Assembly (NCBI RefSeq): GCF_040054535.1
Contig: NC_090781.1
Location: 7,919,482 to 7,983,481 of the forward strand
Origin: Antennarius striatus
Lineage: Eukaryota > Chordata > Actinopteri > Lophiiformes > Antennariidae
Direction of reading: 5' to 3'
Length of the DNA: 64,000 nt
The notes under the pieces were generated by a model that saw only the letters and a list, made by a program, of their open reading frames with translations, was not told the origin of the DNA and made no database searches. A program made the position numbers and the translations under genes. Positions 61,575 through 64,000 of the stretch are shown here, piece after piece; positions within the stretch are counted from its first letter, which is position 1, and each line of letters opens with the position of its first letter.

Positions 61575-62035
61575 ATTTATTCAACAAAATGTGGAGAACT
61601 TTTCTGTTGCGTTTACGCCTTCCGTCCACACGACAACGCAGATATCCGGAACGAAAACACAACTTTTTAAAACCGCTGGCCGAGGAGGACTTTTTTTTAA
61701 ACGCTGGGTCTGCATTGTCGTGTGGACGGTGTATCCGCAACTTTTTAAAAACGCTGACGTCTTGCCTGCGACGAAAACCTCTGTGACGTCATATTTATGG
61801 GCCTGTGTGTTGTGACAACAAAACACGGAGGATTCCTATTGGATAAAATTTGAGTCAATACTGCCACCACATGGTTTTGCATGCTTGTAGCCGTCTTCGA
61901 AAACGCACTGGTGCGTTTACATGTGGACAGAGATTTTTTTGAAAACGCTGTCGTGTGGACGCGAATTGTTTTCGGTGCGTTTTTAAAAAGTTTTCAAAAA
62001 AATCTGTCATCGTGTCGATGGGGCCTTAATGTGAC
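61575..62035. mobile_element. Non-autonomous DNA element rich in AAAACGC motifs
   Basis: The stretch repeats TTTTTAAAAACGCT, CGTGTGGACG and complementary forms (GTCCACACGACAACGC at 61622; GTCGTGTGGACGCG at 61948), and ends GTGTCGATGGGGCCTT. The layout of complementary CGTGTGGAC blocks with a GGGGCC end fits a fish MITE family. Precise ends and duplication were not found. Confidence 0.5.
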
Positions 62036-62445
62036 ATTTGACACCCAATGGCTGGCATTCCCCAGGATTAATCTCAACTTCACTGAAAAAAGTGAAACGT
62101 TGAATCAATTAAAAAAAGTTCTTAAATTGGTTACATCTAATAACATTAAGTGAATTTAAAAAAAAAAATTAATATGTTATTTTTGATTCTATTTAGCTGT
62201 GACTAGAATATAACTAAATCTCCAGGCAAATCACAAAGAGCTGTGATTGATAGCCAACTGAGCGAATCAGGGACTGCATCGCATCCAGTGACTTCATACA
62301 ACTGCTGTGTTCAAAACAGGAACAGTCAGAGCACGAGTCAATTCGCAGAGCAACTCTGAGTCAGAGTTGTGATTGAGTCTATTTCTGCAATAACTACACT
62401 TACTGCTGTTAACTAATGTTAATGTTGCAATTCAATGCTCTAAGA

Positions 62446-62760
62446 CGGGGATGTCAAACTCATTTTCACAGAGGTCCACATCAGTATAAGGGCTGTCCTC
62501 AAAAGGTCAGATGTAACTTATAAATGTAACTAAACTCAATATAATTTAAAATATAACTCCTTCTTAATGTTAAATAACTGAATTTAATACTTATTCAAGT
62601 TACAAACATTGCACAGAAAAACTATATTTGCTTGTTGTTCTGTTATAACATAAATCCTTTTAATTTGTCAGCTTATGAAACCCACAAAACATCAATCAAG
62701 GATCAAACTATCAATGAATAAAGAAAAATAACATCACACACAAGTTAGGACATAAATGAC
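62446..62760. mobile_element. hAT-like MITE, second copy (reverse of 769-1240)
   Basis: Begins GGGGATGTCAAACTCATTTT and continues with GGTCAGATGTAACTTATAAA, AACATAAATCCTTTTAAT and ATCAATCAAGGATCAAA, all present in complement in the copy at 769-1240. The far end was not located. Confidence 0.65.
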
Positions 62761-63188
62761 TCTACAGCGCAATGTACATCATGTTAGAATAATGTATATA
62801 AGTTATCCCATATTTACTCTTTTATTTTCCTTTATTCTTTGTACTGCATAGCATGACCATATACAGTAAATGTTTATATCTGTGTGTGAGTGTCTTGCTA
62901 TGCATTGAGTTATTTTTTCAGGGAGACAACAGTAGCAATGGGATCACAGGAGTGATAGCAGAAGGTCCCTTGAGCAGGGCGTGAGCTCTGAACTGGTGAT
63001 AAGGGATGTGCCTGCTTCTTGTTTTCAAATGAGAGAATGTCATAAAAAGAAGAATTTACTACTCATTTATGGCATCGTGCCACAGGTGTTGCTTTACTGT
63101 TGTTTTCTATCCTCCATCCCTCAGAAAAATAATGTAAACAGGGAACGCCCCAAGAAAATAAAAAATAGGATTCGGCAGAGACAGGGAT

Positions 63189-63442
63189 GGCCAACTTAAA
63201 AAAAAATTGAATACATAGTTTTATGCATTTCCCAGTATTTAAAGGGATCATCTGCTCAGTCCAGAGGAGGAGCAGCTCTGCATCTGCATCTGCAGTGGCA
63301 TTTTACACCCATGGGTATTAACCCATGGAAGTTCTGGACAGCGATGCAGATGAAAAAATGCCACTGCAGATGCAGAGCAGATGATCCTTTTAAATACTGG
63401 GAAATGCATAAAACTATGTATTCAAACTTGTTTAAGTTAGCC
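63189..63442. repeat. Fold-back (long inverted repeat) element
   Basis: The arms are near-perfect complements. The left arm 63189-63250 contains TTGAATACATAGTTTTATGC ATTTCCCAGTATTTAAA and GGATCATCTGCTC. The right arm 63380-63442 reads the same on the other strand. The loop holds two further small complementary blocks (TGCATCTGCAGTGGCATTTT against AAAAAATGCCACTGCAGATG, and CCATGGGTTAATACCCATGG). No transposase; the whole 254 bp could form a cruciform or RNA hairpin. Confidence 0.85.
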
Positions 63443-63837
63443 AAAAAGTTATCTTGTGACACCAGCTGTTAAAGGGTGTTTTCTAAGGCTGGAGAAGTTA
63501 TTTACCATAAAGAAAGAAATCGACTAAGCCCTTCTACTGTACAAAAATTGCCATTCCTAAAAACACCTGAGTTACACAGTCATTCAGTACACAAAGCACA
63601 CTGTCATGTATAAAACGCTAAGTACACCAAGCACCATCCCAAAGAAAAATAAGAACTACAAAAAATATATTTCAAAGATTTATTTTCATTTCATTTATTG
63701 TTGCTTCAGATGTAGAATTTTTACTAGGAAATACAATCAGCAAATTCCTAAAACACAGTTGCATTTACAGTCATTTGAGTAGTTGCCACCTTATAAATTG
63801 CTATATTAAGAAGCACAGTATTTCCCCACTTCATACC

Positions 63838-63912
63838 CTAAGTCAGCTGGGATAGGCTCCAGCTCCCCACGGCCCTTCATAGCGGATGAAGCGGTTGAAG
63901 ATGAATGACTTC
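63838..63912 (+). mobile_element. V-SINE-like 3' tail
   Basis: AGTCAGCTGGGATAGGCTCC AGCTCCCCACGGCCC is followed by GGATGAAGCGGTTGAAGATG and AATGA, the standard 3' part of the SINE family also seen at 31051 and 31700. Only the tail is present. Confidence 0.7.
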
Positions 63913-64000
63913 ATGACACAGTGGTTCAAAAATGTTCAAAGCTTCAAAAAGCTTTGTATTGCCATCACTACCAACCAAGGATCTGCATTAAAGAATCTAT

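Overview
The window is nuclear DNA of a teleost fish, probably a percomorph. Genes are split by GT-AG introns, microsatellites are abundant, and the repeats are fish-type (V-SINE-like elements, RTE LINEs, hAT and Tigger-like MITEs). The order PPM1L - NMD3 - SPTSSB - OTOL1 matches the human 3q26.1 neighbourhood, except that B3GALNT1 is not seen between PPM1L and NMD3.

Layout. 1-2900: first coding exon and promoter of PPM1L (minus strand; the rest lies left of the window). 5.5-12.4 kb: complete 15-coding-exon NMD3 (plus). 14.1-16.9 kb: a young RTE-type LINE with a perfect 15-bp target duplication. 18-19.6 kb: SPTSSB (plus). 19.6-30 kb: gene-poor and repeat-rich, with LINE relics and a tRNA-Glu/tRNA-Lys pseudogene pair. 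30.3-33.1 kb: otolin-1 (plus). 34.7-37.9 kb: an Fc-receptor-like immunoglobulin gene (minus) whose last exon encodes a long acidic tandem-repeat tail. 40.9-46.7 kb: complete RABGEF1/Rabex-5 (minus). 49.0-57.7 kb: an inflammasome locus on the plus strand, with a two-exon CARD-only gene followed by a complete eight-exon caspase-1-like gene. 59.0-61.5 kb: relics of a third CARD exon and of a KLHL10-like gene, rearranged by a small inversion and hit by a LINE and a hAT element. 61.5-64 kb: MITEs, SINE debris and a fold-back element, no gene seen.

Functional links. NMD3 (60S export), SPTSSB (sphingolipid synthesis), PPM1L (PP2C phosphatase) and RABGEF1 (Rab5 exchange factor) are housekeeping genes that only share a neighbourhood. 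OTOL1 is an otolith matrix collagen. The most novel block is immune: a CARD-only gene beside a caspase-1 paralogue whose exons predict QACRR instead of QACRG at the active site, plus a probably secreted Fc-receptor-like protein with an expanding acidic tail. The CARD-only gene recalls the human CARD16/17/18 decoys, which also lie next to CASP1. All exon boundaries were derived by hand from splice signals, reading phase and remembered homologues; no alignment or database search was run.
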